A DNA stretch of 44,487 nt from Candidatus Enterococcus ferrettii (GCF_017377655.1 NZ_JAFREL010000024.1:1-44487); one strand, 5' to 3'; numbered from the stretch's first letter, positions 1 through 8,436 are shown. Numbers and translations are program-made. The notes: generated by a model from the sequence alone, not told the origin.

Positions 1-45
1 TAGATAGGGGTAGCATATCACAGGTGAGTTGGCTTCTTTTCGTTG

Positions 46-1509
46 TTATTCTAGATAAGTGAGTTGTTCGATTACCATTTCCATTCGATGCTTCTCAATT
101 AAGTCTTGCAAAGAAGTTAAATTTTTAGCTGAGGGAATATCCTCTACAATAAACAATTTTTCTTTAGGGACACTTTTAGCCAAAAAATTCGTTACACAAA
201 GGTCAAAATTAGCGTGGTGAACCTCTCTTGTCTCACTCTTAGTCAGCGTAGGATTGATATTCACCAGTACTTTATCGTTCAAATTTCGCTCCACACAATA
301 ACCGAGTAGCTGCGCATGATCCAATCCACGATTACTAGCTATTTCAACTGAAACCGGTTGTCTTAAGGCATAAAGCTGTTGAGGAAGGTCTTCCCAGGCG
401 ATAAATAATTCAAAAAGAATAAATACATAATAGACGGAATACCAGGGAATCTTCGTATGGGTTTCCAGATCTCTTAAATTTTTTTCCAATACTTTGTTGA
501 ATACAGCAAAACGTTTATGGATCGTTTTACTGGCGCTCCAGCAACGATTATAAATTAAATAATTCTTGTGCGGGTAAGTTTTGAACAAACAATAAAAGCT
601 TTTGAGCACATAAATGCATTTTTGCTGATTGGCTTCTGAATTTTTCAAATTCAATACCTCAGCTACCAGTTGGATTGACTCTTTACAGAGCTTTTCAATC
701 CGCAGCTCCTCTTCTCGATTATCCCATGAAAAATCACGCCATAAAATGGTGCTGGCAAAGTCTAAATACAACTCCTTTTGAACCAATTCTGGCAAAACTC
801 CTTGGATATTTAGGAGAAAAAAATGATAAACATCCATGTGGTATTTCTTCTTTTTCATGTGTGAATCAGAGACCACAAACCCTTGATTTTGTCTCAAGAT
901 AGTTGCACCAATCAAAAAAGGCAAACTCAGTTCTTGTGGATAGACGGAGGTCATCTTCTCAACCAGCTGTTCCACCTTTGCTCGTTCAACCGTTGGAAAT
1001 GGCCAATTATTGTAATCATAGGCTTCTGAAAAATAAATAGCCAAAAAAATGCGCGTTTGAATCTCATTTTCTCCTGATAAACAAACGTTGGTTCGATCAA
1101 TATACACACCAAATGAAGCAAGCACTTCATTCATTTTGATAATCTGACGATACAAATTAGCTGAACTGATAAACAGCTCTTCCTGTAATTCTAGTCGACT
1201 TTTTCCAGGAAAAAAAATGATCTTCTCCAATAGTTGGAAAGCTACTGATTCTTGAATCATTTCAGAAAAGATTTCGGATACTGTATGACCTTTTTTCTCC
1301 GTTAGATGAAGAGCGGAAGAAGCACTTCTCTGGATACTAACAATATGTCCCCAACGTTCTTCGATATCTTCGCAGTCCCTAATAATCGTTTTCGGACTGG
1401 CATCGATGCTTTCTACGATCTGCTTAACAGGTACCCATTCATCAGAATATTTAAGCTGTTCAATAATTAAAACCTGACGATTTGCGGAGTTTGACAACAA
1501 TGTTTTCAA
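46..1509 (-). CDS. Mga-family helix-turn-helix transcriptional regulator
   Basis: The 487-residue protein has the layout of Mga/AtxA-type regulators. An N-terminal winged-helix region (about residues 1-65, around VPVKQIVESIDASPKTIIRD) is followed by a second HTH-like segment (about 85-150, around SRLELQEELFISSANLYRQI). A long helical PRD-like middle comes next, and a C-terminal part resembles an EIIB-like fold. Such proteins activate virulence or sugar-responsive genes and may be controlled by PTS phosphorylation. The start is TTG, with AGGAG about 9 nt upstream on the minus strand; no ATG fits better. No target gene lies beside it on this side, and the region to its left is cut by the window. 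Family assignment is fairly firm; target and signal are unknown. Confidence 0.75.
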   Translation of the reverse strand: MKTLLSNSANRQVLIIEQLKYSDEWVPVKQIVESIDASPKTIIRDCEDIEERWGHIVSIQRSASSALHLTEKKGHTVSEIFSEMIQESVAFQLLEKIIFFPGKSRLELQEELFISSANLYRQIIKMNEVLASFGVYIDRTNVCLSGENEIQTRIFLAIYFSEAYDYNNWPFPTVERAKVEQLVEKMTSVYPQELSLPFLIGATILRQNQGFVVSDSHMKKKKYHMDVYHFFLLNIQGVLPELVQKELYLDFASTILWRDFSWDNREEELRIEKLCKESIQLVAEVLNLKNSEANQQKCIYVLKSFYCLFKTYPHKNYLIYNRCWSASKTIHKRFAVFNKVLEKNLRDLETHTKIPWYSVYYVFILFELFIAWEDLPQQLYALRQPVSVEIASNRGLDHAQLLGYCVERNLNDKVLVNINPTLTKSETREVHHANFDLCVTNFLAKSVPKEKLFIVEDIPSAKNLTSLQDLIEKHRMEMVIEQLTYLE

Positions 1510-1890
1510 GGCTCTTTGCTCCTATCTATATTAGAAGTAGTTTTACTCTGACAGACAATTGTCCCGGCTAGACAACGCTCTGCAGGTCCATTTATGTACA
1601 GCAGAAAACATTAAAATCGATTATGTAAAAAAGGAATTTTGCTTATTCGAGGCTGCAGGTCTTTAAAAACAGGGAAAAAAACTTGCATGTGAAAGTCTTA
1701 TTAAGTAGATTATAACGCATCTCCTATTTATTCACATCATTCTTACAGATATTAGACCAGTATTTTTAAATCAAAAGCCGCAGCGAGTACACAGCTGTTT
1801 AAAGGTCGCTGCTTACATGTAGTTAAACGGGTTCTAAAAACAAAAAAAGAGTACAGGCATTCTGCCTATACTCTTGACTGTTATAAGTGA
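1510..1890. other. Intergenic region between the mga-like gene and csp
   Basis: I see no credible ORF in this 381-base stretch. It contains the csp terminator, a perfect TATAAT hexamer on the minus strand (1709-1714) without a convincing -35, and an inverted repeat GCAGCGA/TCGCTGC (1780-1786 and 1806-1812). The upstream region of the Mga-like gene probably lies here, but its promoter cannot be fixed. Confidence 0.5.
1842..1873 (-). terminator. Rho-independent terminator of csp
   Basis: An 11-bp stem with a 3-nt loop is followed by seven U on the minus strand. The one non-Watson-Crick pair is a G-U wobble only when read on the minus strand, so it is assigned to csp, whose stop lies 17 bases upstream. 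Confidence 0.85.
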
Positions 1891-2091
1891 TTAAGCTTTA
1901 ACAATGTTAGTTGCTTGAGGTCCACGTTGTCCTTCTTCAATGTCGAAAGAAACTGCTTGGCCTTCTTCTAAAGTTTTGAAGCCGTCGCCTTGGATAGCTG
2001 AAAAATGAGCAAATACGTCATTTCCATCTTCGCTAGTGATAAATCCAAAACCTTTGTCTGCGTTAAACCATTTTACTGTACCGTTATTCAT
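1891..2091 (-). CDS. cspA: Cold-shock protein, CspA family
   Basis: The 66-residue single-domain OB-fold protein starts [18 protein letters not shown]. It contains both RNA-binding motifs, RNP1 (KGFGFI) and RNP2 (VFAHFS). Such proteins bind single-stranded RNA or DNA and melt mRNA structure in the cytoplasm during cold shock or growth transitions. An upstream in-frame ATG would add seven residues. The start at 2091 is preferred because GGAGG sits 8 nt before it and the protein then has the usual family length. It is monocistronic, with its own promoter, a leader of about 75 nt and its own terminator. Confidence 0.93.
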   Translation of the reverse strand: MNNGTVKWFNADKGFGFITSEDGNDVFAHFSAIQGDGFKTLEEGQAVSFDIEEGQRGPQATNIVKA

Positions 2092-2171
2092 ATTAAGTAC
2101 CTCCAAATACACATCAAGTGTGTTTATTTGTAATAAAAAATGATGTGTAGAAAGAAGTGTTGTATCAAAAA

Positions 2172-2201
2172 AGTATAGATAAACAAATAGTCACATATCA
2201 A
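2172..2201 (-). promoter_or_regulatory. Promoter of csp
   Basis: On the minus strand, TTGATA (2196-2201) and TATACT (2172-2177) are separated by 18 bases. Transcription would start near 2165, giving a leader of about 75 nt before the csp start codon. Confidence 0.65.
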
Positions 2202-2294
2202 AAGTATTACAAGAGATATCTTAACACTTCCCGTGATCTATTGCAACAAAAGATGAACATTTTCAAGAAATTATCCAACAATAATTAAGAAACA

Positions 2295-2318
2295 CCCTGC
2301 TTTCTTAAGAAGCAAGGG
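2295..2318 (-). terminator. Possible terminator of the ZIP transporter gene
   Basis: CCCTGCTT and AAGC-A-AGGG can pair with one bulged base. The minus-strand transcript continues into a U-rich stretch. It lies about 60 bases beyond the ZIP stop codon. Confidence 0.4.
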
Positions 2319-2379
2319 ACTTTCTATTCTTGATATCCTTGCTAAACAAGAACATTTATAAAATAAGGTTTATTCCTGT

Positions 2380-3198
2380 TTAACCTAATGCAACATCCAA
2401 AATCATCATGATAATAAAGCCTGACATTGCTCCAAAAACTCCAAAATGATGTTTACTGTCTGTTGTCGCCTGCGCTTCTGGAATCAACTCTTCAATAACA
2501 ACATAGATCATTGCCCCTGCCGCAAAAGCGAGTGCATAAGGCAGTAATGGCTGAACCCGCATTACTAAAAGTGCGCCAATCACTGCTGCAATCGGCTCGA
2601 CAATCCCTGAAGCCTGTCCATAAACAAAGGATTTCCAACGGCTCAGCCCTTCTTGCCGCAAGGGGATGGAAACTGCTGCACCTTCGGGAAAATTTTGAAT
2701 ACCAATCCCTAAAGATACAGAGATAGCAGCCAAAACTGCTGCTGTTGGATTAGCTGCCTCGCTGGCTGCGCCGAAGGCTACACCAACTGCTAATCCTTCT
2801 GGAATATTATGTAAGGTAATCGAAAATACGAGCAAAATTGTCCGTTTCAAGTGGCTGGGCAAGCCTTCTTTTTCCTTATTTGGACCAAAGTGCATGTGTG
2901 GAATCGTTTTATCAGCAATGTATAAAAAAAGACCGCCTAAGCCAAAGCCAACGCTCACTACTAGCCAAGGAATCGAGCCATTCTCCTCAGCCGCTTCAAT
3001 CGCCGGATCTAGTAACGACCAAAAACTGGCCGCAATCATGACACCTGAAGCAAAACCCAACATGGTATTTAGCACATTGCGATTAATATTTTTAAAGAAA
3101 AAAACCATGGCTGCCCCTAAAGCAGTCATCCCCCAAGTAAACAATGTCCCAACCAATGCCTGCTGCCAAGCAGACAAAGACACCAACCATTCTGTCAT
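2380..3198 (-). CDS. ZIP family metal transporter (GufA-like)
   Basis: This 272-residue membrane protein has about eight hydrophobic segments. The two signature ZIP metal-site helices are visible: HNIPEGLAVGVAFG (about residues 130-143) and QNFPEGAAVSIP (about 168-179). GufA-type ZIP proteins bring zinc or related divalent cations into the cytoplasm. The ATG at 3198 has AGGAGG about 6 nt upstream. The gene is divergent from spxB, and the shared region contains an 18-base inverted repeat at 3232-3249. The substrate metal cannot be told from sequence. Confidence 0.85.
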   Translation of the reverse strand: MTEWLVSLSAWQQALVGTLFTWGMTALGAAMVFFFKNINRNVLNTMLGFASGVMIAASFWSLLDPAIEAAEENGSIPWLVVSVGFGLGGLFLYIADKTIPHMHFGPNKEKEGLPSHLKRTILLVFSITLHNIPEGLAVGVAFGAASEAANPTAAVLAAISVSLGIGIQNFPEGAAVSIPLRQEGLSRWKSFVYGQASGIVEPIAAVIGALLVMRVQPLLPYALAFAAGAMIYVVIEELIPEAQATTDSKHHFGVFGAMSGFIIMMILDVALG

Positions 3199-3231
3199 AG
3201 TAACCTCCTAGAGCGTTTTTATGCCCTTTCA

Positions 3232-3249
3232 GTTTATCACAAGATAAAC
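3232..3249. repeat. Inverted repeat in the ZIP/spxB divergent region
   Basis: GTTTATC and GATAAAC are perfect inverted arms around ACAA. The repeat overlaps a possible minus-strand -10 (TAAACT, spaced 17 bases from TTGAGG), so it could be an operator for the ZIP gene. No regulator was identified. Confidence 0.4.
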
Positions 3250-3285
3250 CCGCCCTCAAATTAAGGCTTTGGCCAAACACATTCT

Positions 3286-3314
3286 TTGGTTGGTTTTGTT
3301 AAAAGCGTTATACT
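3286..3314 (+). promoter_or_regulatory. Promoter of spxB
   Basis: TTGGTT (3286-3291) and TATACT (3309-3314) are separated by exactly 17 bases and lie about 36 bases before the preferred ATG. A degenerate cre-like sequence (11 of 14 positions, 3300-3313) overlaps the -10, which would fit catabolite control but is weak. Confidence 0.6.
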
Positions 3315-3349
3315 TGTCTTGTTAGTTATTATGAAAGCGAGTGAGAATC

Positions 3350-5077
3350 ATGACAAAAATTAATGCTGCTACTGCAATGGTCAAAGTGTTCGAAGCTTGG
3401 GGTGTCGATCATATTTACGGAATCCCTGGCGGTTCTTTCAACTCAACTATGGATGCCTTATACAAAGAAAAAGAAAGTGTCAAATATATTCAAGTTCGCC
3501 ACGAAGAAGTTGGCGCACTGGCTGCTGCTGCAGATGCAAAATTGACAGGTAAAGTAGGGGCCGTATTCGGTTCAGCTGGTCCTGGAGCAAGCCATCTAAT
3601 CAACGGTCTATACGATGCTAAAATGGATCATGTTCCCGTAGTTGCCTTACTAGGTCAAGTTGCGTCTACTGTTATGAACTATGACGTTTTCCAAGAGTTA
3701 AACGAAAATCCGATGTTTGCTGATGTCAGCATTTACAACCGGACTGCGATGACTCCTGAAAGCTTGCCTCATTTAGTCGATGAAGCAATTAAGGCAGCCT
3801 ATGAACATAAAGGAGTTGCAGTCGTAACTATTCCTGTTGATTTTGGCTTTGCCGAAATTGAAGAACAAGAAATCGCAACTGCCAAGAATCATCGCACAGG
3901 AGTTATCATGCCAGCAGAGGAAGATTTACAAGCTGCTATTCCTCTTATTGAAGCGGCGAAACAACCTGTTCTTTATGTGGGTCAAGGAACCCGCGGCGGT
4001 TTTGAAGAAATCAAAGCCTTTGCTGAACATTTCTCTATGCCGGTTGCAGCAGCTGTTTTAGCCAAAGGGATCATTCCTGATACTTATGAAAACTTTTTAG
4101 GTTTTGCGGCTCGTGTAGCCACTAAGCCAGCAAATGAAGCTTTAGCTGTGGCCGATTTAATTGTTTTCGTCGGCAGTGATTTTCCATTTGCAGCTTCCTT
4201 CTTTAACCCAGAAGCTAAATTCATTCAAGTGGATATCGATATGGCTAAGTTAGGTCGTCGCCATCATACAGATGTAGCCATTTTAGGTGATGCTAACACT
4301 GCTTTGCGCAGAATGGTGGAACTGGGTCAGAGTCGACCAGCTGACCATTGGTTAGAAGCCAACCAAACCAACAGTCAAAATTGGCACAACTGGCGCAGAA
4401 GTTTCTATACAGATGAACAAACGCCTTTGCGTCCAGAACCCGTGTTTAAAGAGATTAACCGAATTGCGGAAGAAGATGCTGTATTCGTTACAGATGTTGG
4501 CAATACTACTATTAACGCCATTCGTCATTTGGAAACCACAGGTAAACAATTACACACTACTTCAGGCTGGTTCGCTACCATGGGTAATGGTGTACCTGGC
4601 GGGATTGCAGCAAAATTAAGCTTTCCAGATCGCCAAGTCTTTACTTTTAGTGGTGATGGTGGTTTTGCAATGGTGATGCAAGACATTATGACCCAAGTAA
4701 AATACGAACTACCAATCATTAACGTGGTCTTCTCCAATGAATCCTTTGGTTTCATTGAAGCGGAACAAGAGGATACAGAACAAAAGAAATTTGGTGTTTT
4801 CTTGGGTGGCGCTGACTTTGGTAAGGCTGCTGAAGCTATGGGAGCTGACGGTTTTACCGTTACTGAATACAGTCAATTGCAACATGCCTTTGATGCAGCT
4901 AAAGACAGTAAACGCCCTGTTGTTATCGATGTAAAAATCAAAAATGCTCGTCCCTTGCCAGTAGAGGAATTACAGCTGGATCCTGATAAATTTTCTGCAG
5001 AAGAAATCCAAGCTTTCCAAGAAAAATATCAAGTTCACGATATGCCTGCTTTGAGTGAACTCTTGCGGGAACAATAA
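3350..5077 (+). CDS. spxB: Pyruvate oxidase (acetyl-phosphate and H2O2 forming)
   Basis: This is a thiamine-diphosphate enzyme of the POX/acetolactate-synthase fold. An N-terminal pyrimidine-binding domain has the motif GIPGGSFNSTMDAL and catalytic Glu in RHEEVGAL. A central FAD domain follows, then a C-terminal PP domain with GDGGFAM and the Asn of the TPP motif (about residues 435-465). It converts pyruvate, phosphate and O2 to acetyl phosphate, CO2 and H2O2 in the cytoplasm. POX is favoured over acetolactate synthase by close resemblance to lactobacillar and streptococcal enzymes. The length of 575 residues is normal. A GTG three codons upstream (3341) is an alternative start; both have only a modest ribosome site. 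It is monocistronic with its own promoter and terminator. Confidence 0.9.
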   Translation: MTKINAATAMVKVFEAWGVDHIYGIPGGSFNSTMDALYKEKESVKYIQVRHEEVGALAAAADAKLTGKVGAVFGSAGPGASHLINGLYDAKMDHVPVVALLGQVASTVMNYDVFQELNENPMFADVSIYNRTAMTPESLPHLVDEAIKAAYEHKGVAVVTIPVDFGFAEIEEQEIATAKNHRTGVIMPAEEDLQAAIPLIEAAKQPVLYVGQGTRGGFEEIKAFAEHFSMPVAAAVLAKGIIPDTYENFLGFAARVATKPANEALAVADLIVFVGSDFPFAASFFNPEAKFIQVDIDMAKLGRRHHTDVAILGDANTALRRMVELGQSRPADHWLEANQTNSQNWHNWRRSFYTDEQTPLRPEPVFKEINRIAEEDAVFVTDVGNTTINAIRHLETTGKQLHTTSGWFATMGNGVPGGIAAKLSFPDRQVFTFSGDGGFAMVMQDIMTQVKYELPIINVVFSNESFGFIEAEQEDTEQKKFGVFLGGADFGKAAEAMGADGFTVTEYSQLQHAFDAAKDSKRPVVIDVKIKNARPLPVEELQLDPDKFSAEEIQAFQEKYQVHDMPALSELLREQ

Positions 5078-5087
5078 AATAATCAAG

Positions 5088-5116
5088 CCTGGCTAGTTAA
5101 ACTGGCCAGGTTTTTT
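5088..5116 (+). terminator. Terminator of spxB
   Basis: A 9-bp stem beginning CCTGGC with a 5-nt loop is followed by TTTTTT, ten bases after the spxB stop. Confidence 0.9.
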
Positions 5117-5457
5117 GCATTATAAAATTAATTTCTCGAAAAATTAATACTTTTATTGTTTTTATGTTGCTTTTTTTCTCCCGACACTCCTCTTATATAA
5201 TTTCTGCACAAATTAGCTCAATATTCCACATTCCAAACTAAAAAAATTCTCTTCAACGAAACAATATTTCAATTCAAAATCCCAAAATTAATTTTTTAAA
5301 ATAACGACATTCATCTTTCACTTTTTTCTATCTACAAGCATCTTACTAGGCCTTATCCGAAAAAACACTTGGCTATTCATCTATTAAAATATTTTAATAC
5401 TCACAGTTTTTTTTATATTCACAACAAAATAGAACAATTATTAAATAAAATAAATTG

Positions 5458-5486
5458 TTGAAAAGCTGGTTTATTTACGGTATTAT
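5458..5486 (+). promoter_or_regulatory. Promoter of the RHH-like protein gene
   Basis: TTGAAA (5458-5463) and TATTAT (5481-5486) are spaced 17 bases. The start point would be near 5493, about 108 bases before the ATG. Confidence 0.6.
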
Positions 5487-5502
5487 TTAATAAAATTAAT
5501 CA

Positions 5503-5516
5503 TCAAAGCGCTTACG
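5503..5516. promoter_or_regulatory. cre-like site (CcpA operator)
   Basis: TCAAAGCGCTTACG matches 12 of 14 positions of the cre consensus and has the full palindromic core AAAGCGCTT. It lies just downstream of the predicted start point, a position at which CcpA usually represses. Confidence 0.6.
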
Positions 5517-5600
5517 ATCAATTATGCAAATGAATTATTCGATCAATTATCCAATATACTGAAAAAGAAATTCAATAAACAATCCTAAGGAGATGTACAC

Positions 5601-6602
5601 ATGACAGAAAAATCACATATGACCAAACCAGCACAACCTTTCGGAAAAAGACAGGTTTTCACTCTAAAAAAACACGATACACTTACAAAACGGTTAGAAA
5701 GTTTTTTATTTGAAACAAACAAAACCGCTGAATTTATTCAATATGCCGTTGCGATCATGATACGCAACGCTTTTAGTCCTCTTAATCTATCCTTTATTGC
5801 GAAAAAAAAAATTCGTGAATTATTTTTAACTGGCGAAGTTCCTGCCTCCGTTCGTCATTTATGTATTTACTTCCAAGACTATTTTGAAACAGAAGAAGAA
5901 TGGACTACTGTCATCAATCACCTATACAAAAACCAACAAGAATTTGACCAGCTTACCGAAGAAGCTCGCTTGCTCATAGAGCCTTTACGTCCGGCTTTGA
6001 TTTCTGGCGAGCAAGCAGTCGATAGAAAGCGGAATTTGAAGGCCTCCTTCTTGGATGAAACAGGCAAGATGCACAATTGGAGCTTGAGCAATGTCGTCTG
6101 TCTGCATTCGCCTAAAAAGCATATGGCTCTTCTAAACATCTTAGGTGAGTTGACTGTTTTTCAAAAAGATGGCTTGCGTCAGTTTACCAAAGTGGTCTGG
6201 CTAGATTTTGCCATTGATGAACATTCTCGTGATTTTGATATTCGAAATGATGAAGATTTTCAGCACAAATCTAAAAAAACAGCTCCAGAAAAATCAGCAA
6301 ATATCCTTAATAATATTGATGAACTAATCGAATCTACCGAATCGAATGAAAAAAGAAATGAAGCTTTACCCAATGACATCCGCCAATATCCTGTTGAGGA
6401 GCAGGCACAGGAAAATGAGCCCATTAAACTGAAGAATAAGCCGGTAAAACAACTAATGGATCGAATGAAAAAATTGAAAAACGACAATTTCCTCAACACC
6501 CCGTCGAAAAATGACCGTAATCTTGAGGTGGAAAAGGCCGTAAGAAAGGTCAGTAAAGGCAGCAAAGGGAAAAAGAATCGAAAGAGAAATAAACGAAAAT
6601 AG
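5601..6602 (+). CDS. Uncharacterised protein with ribbon-helix-helix-like N-terminus and basic tail
   Basis: I do not recognise this 333-residue protein. Residues 17-55 read like a ribbon-helix-helix DNA-binding unit: a short strand (RQVFTLKK), a helix (TLTKRLESFLFETN) and a second helix (KTAEFIQYAVAIMIR). Residues about 60-215 are mixed alpha/beta with no motif known to me. From about 220 the protein is highly charged and low in complexity. It ends in a Lys/Arg-rich tail (KGSKGKKNRKRNKRK) that should bind nucleic acid. There is no signal peptide or membrane segment. The ATG has AAGGAG 8 nt upstream, so translation looks real. It is monocistronic and preceded by a good promoter and a cre-like site. 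A role as a regulator or nucleoid/RNA-binding protein is inference only. Confidence 0.7.
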   Translation: MTEKSHMTKPAQPFGKRQVFTLKKHDTLTKRLESFLFETNKTAEFIQYAVAIMIRNAFSPLNLSFIAKKKIRELFLTGEVPASVRHLCIYFQDYFETEEEWTTVINHLYKNQQEFDQLTEEARLLIEPLRPALISGEQAVDRKRNLKASFLDETGKMHNWSLSNVVCLHSPKKHMALLNILGELTVFQKDGLRQFTKVVWLDFAIDEHSRDFDIRNDEDFQHKSKKTAPEKSANILNNIDELIESTESNEKRNEALPNDIRQYPVEEQAQENEPIKLKNKPVKQLMDRMKKLKNDNFLNTPSKNDRNLEVEKAVRKVSKGSKGKKNRKRNKRK

Positions 6603-6799
6603 TCAAACGTTTCGTAAGCACTCTCTAGACAACTAAACAAATAAAGCCGACAGATAACAATCTGCCGACTCCAGTAGTTTTAACTATTCGCATGTTAGCC
6701 TCTTCGCTGATACTAAGGAGGAACGTGCAGCGAATCGGTTAAAGTCGTTTGTTCCTACGATTCCCTTTGTTACTGCTCATTGATAACTGAATATTAAGA
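6603..6799 (-). other. Structured 3' region of the PTS operon
   Basis: There is no convincing gene. About 130 bases separate the EIID stop from its terminator. They contain two mutually overlapping inverted repeats: TTCGCTG (6703-6709) with CAGCGAA (6728-6734), and AGGAAC (6719-6724) with GTTCCT (6751-6756). Confidence 0.35.
6636..6669 (-). terminator. Terminator of the PTS operon
   Basis: A 10-bp stem with loop TGTT is fully paired (two G-U wobbles) only on the minus strand, and a U-rich run follows. It therefore ends the minus-strand PTS transcript rather than the plus-strand gene before it. Confidence 0.75.
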
Positions 6800-7654
6800 T
6801 TAAAGAGAGTTAACTACTAAGCCTAATGCTGCTAATATAGCGCCACCAATAATTTGGATCACTAAAACCTTAGTTGGTGTATATTTTTTAACCTTCAACA
6901 GATAGTAAGTCAACAGAGTTACACCTAAAGGCAAGATTCCCTTTACTAGACTGTCCAATACGTCTGTTTGAATGGATAAAGATTCTTTGCCGCTCAAATG
7001 AACCTGCAATGGTGTAGCGATTTTAACAAAGTTGGCTGCTAATGAGCCAATTACGATGGCTCCCAAAGTTTGCGAGAGGGTCATGATATAGGACAATCGT
7101 CCGCCAGCCATTAGTTTCTGAATTCCTTCTTTTCCTTGTTCATAGCCTTGAATCCATAGGAAGTAAGCCAGTACGGTCATAATGATCCAATGCAAGGCGA
7201 AGAATAGAACTGGTCCCATGAAGATATTTCCTTGTGCTCCAAAAGGCAAGGTGAAGGAAAGTAAAATGGGAATCAAAGTACCCTGCCATAAGGTATCGCC
7301 AATCCCAGCCAATGGTCCCATCAAGCCTGTTTTCAAGCCGTTGATAGTTTGGTCACTGATATCCGCACCACTTGCCCGCTCTTCTTCCATGGCAATAACC
7401 ATCGATAAAACTGGTCCGCCAAAGGAAGGCTCTGTGTTAAAAAATTGCATGTGACGATCTAACGCCGCTTTCATTTCATCTTCGTCTTTGCCATACAGCT
7501 TTTTCAGAATAGGGCTAAAAGCATGAACGACCCCTGTCGCCTGCAAACGTTCATAGTTATAGTTGGCATGAGAGAAAAAGGTCCAACGCCAAAAGGCTTT
7601 TACAACATCCTTTTTAGAAAGTAATTTTGGTTGTTCAACTGTAGTTTGTTCCAT
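6800..7654 (-). CDS. PTS mannose/fructose/sorbose-family EIID subunit
   Basis: This 284-residue membrane subunit of a mannose-class phosphotransferase has the typical EIID opening (LSKKDVVKAFWRWTFFSHANYNYERLQ). It also has the conserved helix-rich stretch GPLAGIGDTLWQGTLIPIL and hydrophobic C-terminal segments. With EIIC it forms the translocation channel. The ATG at 7654 overlaps the EIIC stop as TGATG, with GGAGG upstream; a TTG one codon earlier is possible but unneeded. It is the last gene of a five-gene operon after the dehydrogenase, EIIA, EIIB and EIIC. The substrate is not readable from this subunit. Confidence 0.92.
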   Translation of the reverse strand: MEQTTVEQPKLLSKKDVVKAFWRWTFFSHANYNYERLQATGVVHAFSPILKKLYGKDEDEMKAALDRHMQFFNTEPSFGGPVLSMVIAMEEERASGADISDQTINGLKTGLMGPLAGIGDTLWQGTLIPILLSFTLPFGAQGNIFMGPVLFFALHWIIMTVLAYFLWIQGYEQGKEGIQKLMAGGRLSYIMTLSQTLGAIVIGSLAANFVKIATPLQVHLSGKESLSIQTDVLDSLVKGILPLGVTLLTYYLLKVKKYTPTKVLVIQIIGGAILAALGLVVNSL

Positions 7655-8421
7655 CAAGCCATACCTCCATTTTTATCTTTTAGATACAACTCAGTAAATA
7701 CATAGCCAATTACTAAAGCGAAAATGGCAATTGGAACAGATGGTAAGCCTGAATAAACAGCTAACATAAAGCCGAGTACAAAGAACAACAAAGTTCCTTT
7801 ACCATTCATTGCCCGCAGGTTCATGGCAATCCCTAGAGCTGGTAAGATTCCGCCAATTGCTGATAGGACAGCTAATGGTTTACCACCTAAAGCATCAACA
7901 ACACCTTCTACTGCATCTGCACCTAAATACGCGGCTGCAGCAACAGGTACTACAGTAATTAATACTAAGAACAATTGCGGTGGAACAATATGCAACCAGT
8001 TGATTCGATCAATTTTTCCTTCTTCTGCTGCTTTATCCGCCATGTGGACGAATGTAATATCGACAGTCATATGAGCTACCCATACCAACGTACCCAACAA
8101 GCCTAACGGCACAGCAAGTGTTGTTGCTACAGAGGGTTCAACATTGGCAGCCATTGCCAAAGCGGTTCCCAGTGTTCCTGCCAAAGCCGGGTCCATTGCT
8201 ACTGTTCCGCCGGCAGAGATAAAAGCTAAATACGGCAGGTTAATTGCCGCACCAATAATACACCCTTGAACTGGATCGCCTAAAATAAGTCCAACAACCG
8301 TTCCATTTACTAAAGGCCGCATCCAACCATGCGTACCCACAAGCGAAAGCCAAGGTGTTCCATTAATACCCAAATAATAAACAACCCCAATTAAAATCGC
8401 CTGAACTAAGTTGATTTTCAT
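7654..8421 (-). CDS. PTS mannose/fructose/sorbose-family EIIC subunit
   Basis: This 255-residue, very hydrophobic channel subunit has the family segments GLILGDPVQGCIIGAAINLPYLAFISAGG and AMDPALAGTLGTALAM. With EIID it carries the sugar or polyol across the membrane for phosphorylation by EIIB. Its ATG follows AAGGAAG about 8 nt upstream. It lies 15 bases after EIIB and is translationally coupled (TGATG) to EIID. Confidence 0.92.
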   Translation of the reverse strand: MKINLVQAILIGVVYYLGINGTPWLSLVGTHGWMRPLVNGTVVGLILGDPVQGCIIGAAINLPYLAFISAGGTVAMDPALAGTLGTALAMAANVEPSVATTLAVPLGLLGTLVWVAHMTVDITFVHMADKAAEEGKIDRINWLHIVPPQLFLVLITVVPVAAAAYLGADAVEGVVDALGGKPLAVLSAIGGILPALGIAMNLRAMNGKGTLLFFVLGFMLAVYSGLPSVPIAIFALVIGYVFTELYLKDKNGGMA

Positions 8422-8436
8422 TTTTCCACTTCCTTC

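Larger units (their letters stand above)
5117..5600 (+). other. AT-rich leader region upstream of the RHH-like gene
   Basis: There is no ORF in this stretch. The first 340 bases are very AT-rich and featureless to me. The last 150 hold a promoter, a cre-like site and an 11-base direct repeat CGATCAATTAT (5515-5525 and 5540-5550). Confidence 0.5.

Noticed and set aside
2894..3211. 105-codon plus-strand frame opposite the ZIP gene
   Set aside because: It lies antisense to a clear membrane-transporter gene and has no start signal.
6260..6640. 126-codon open frame opposite the RHH-like gene
   Set aside because: Its Phe/Ser/Leu-rich composition mirrors the Lys/Glu-rich tail on the other strand; no ribosome site.
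6739..6780. 13-codon minus-strand frame MSSNKGNRRNKRL after EIID
   Set aside because: There is no ribosome site and it is too short to support; treated as part of the 3' region.
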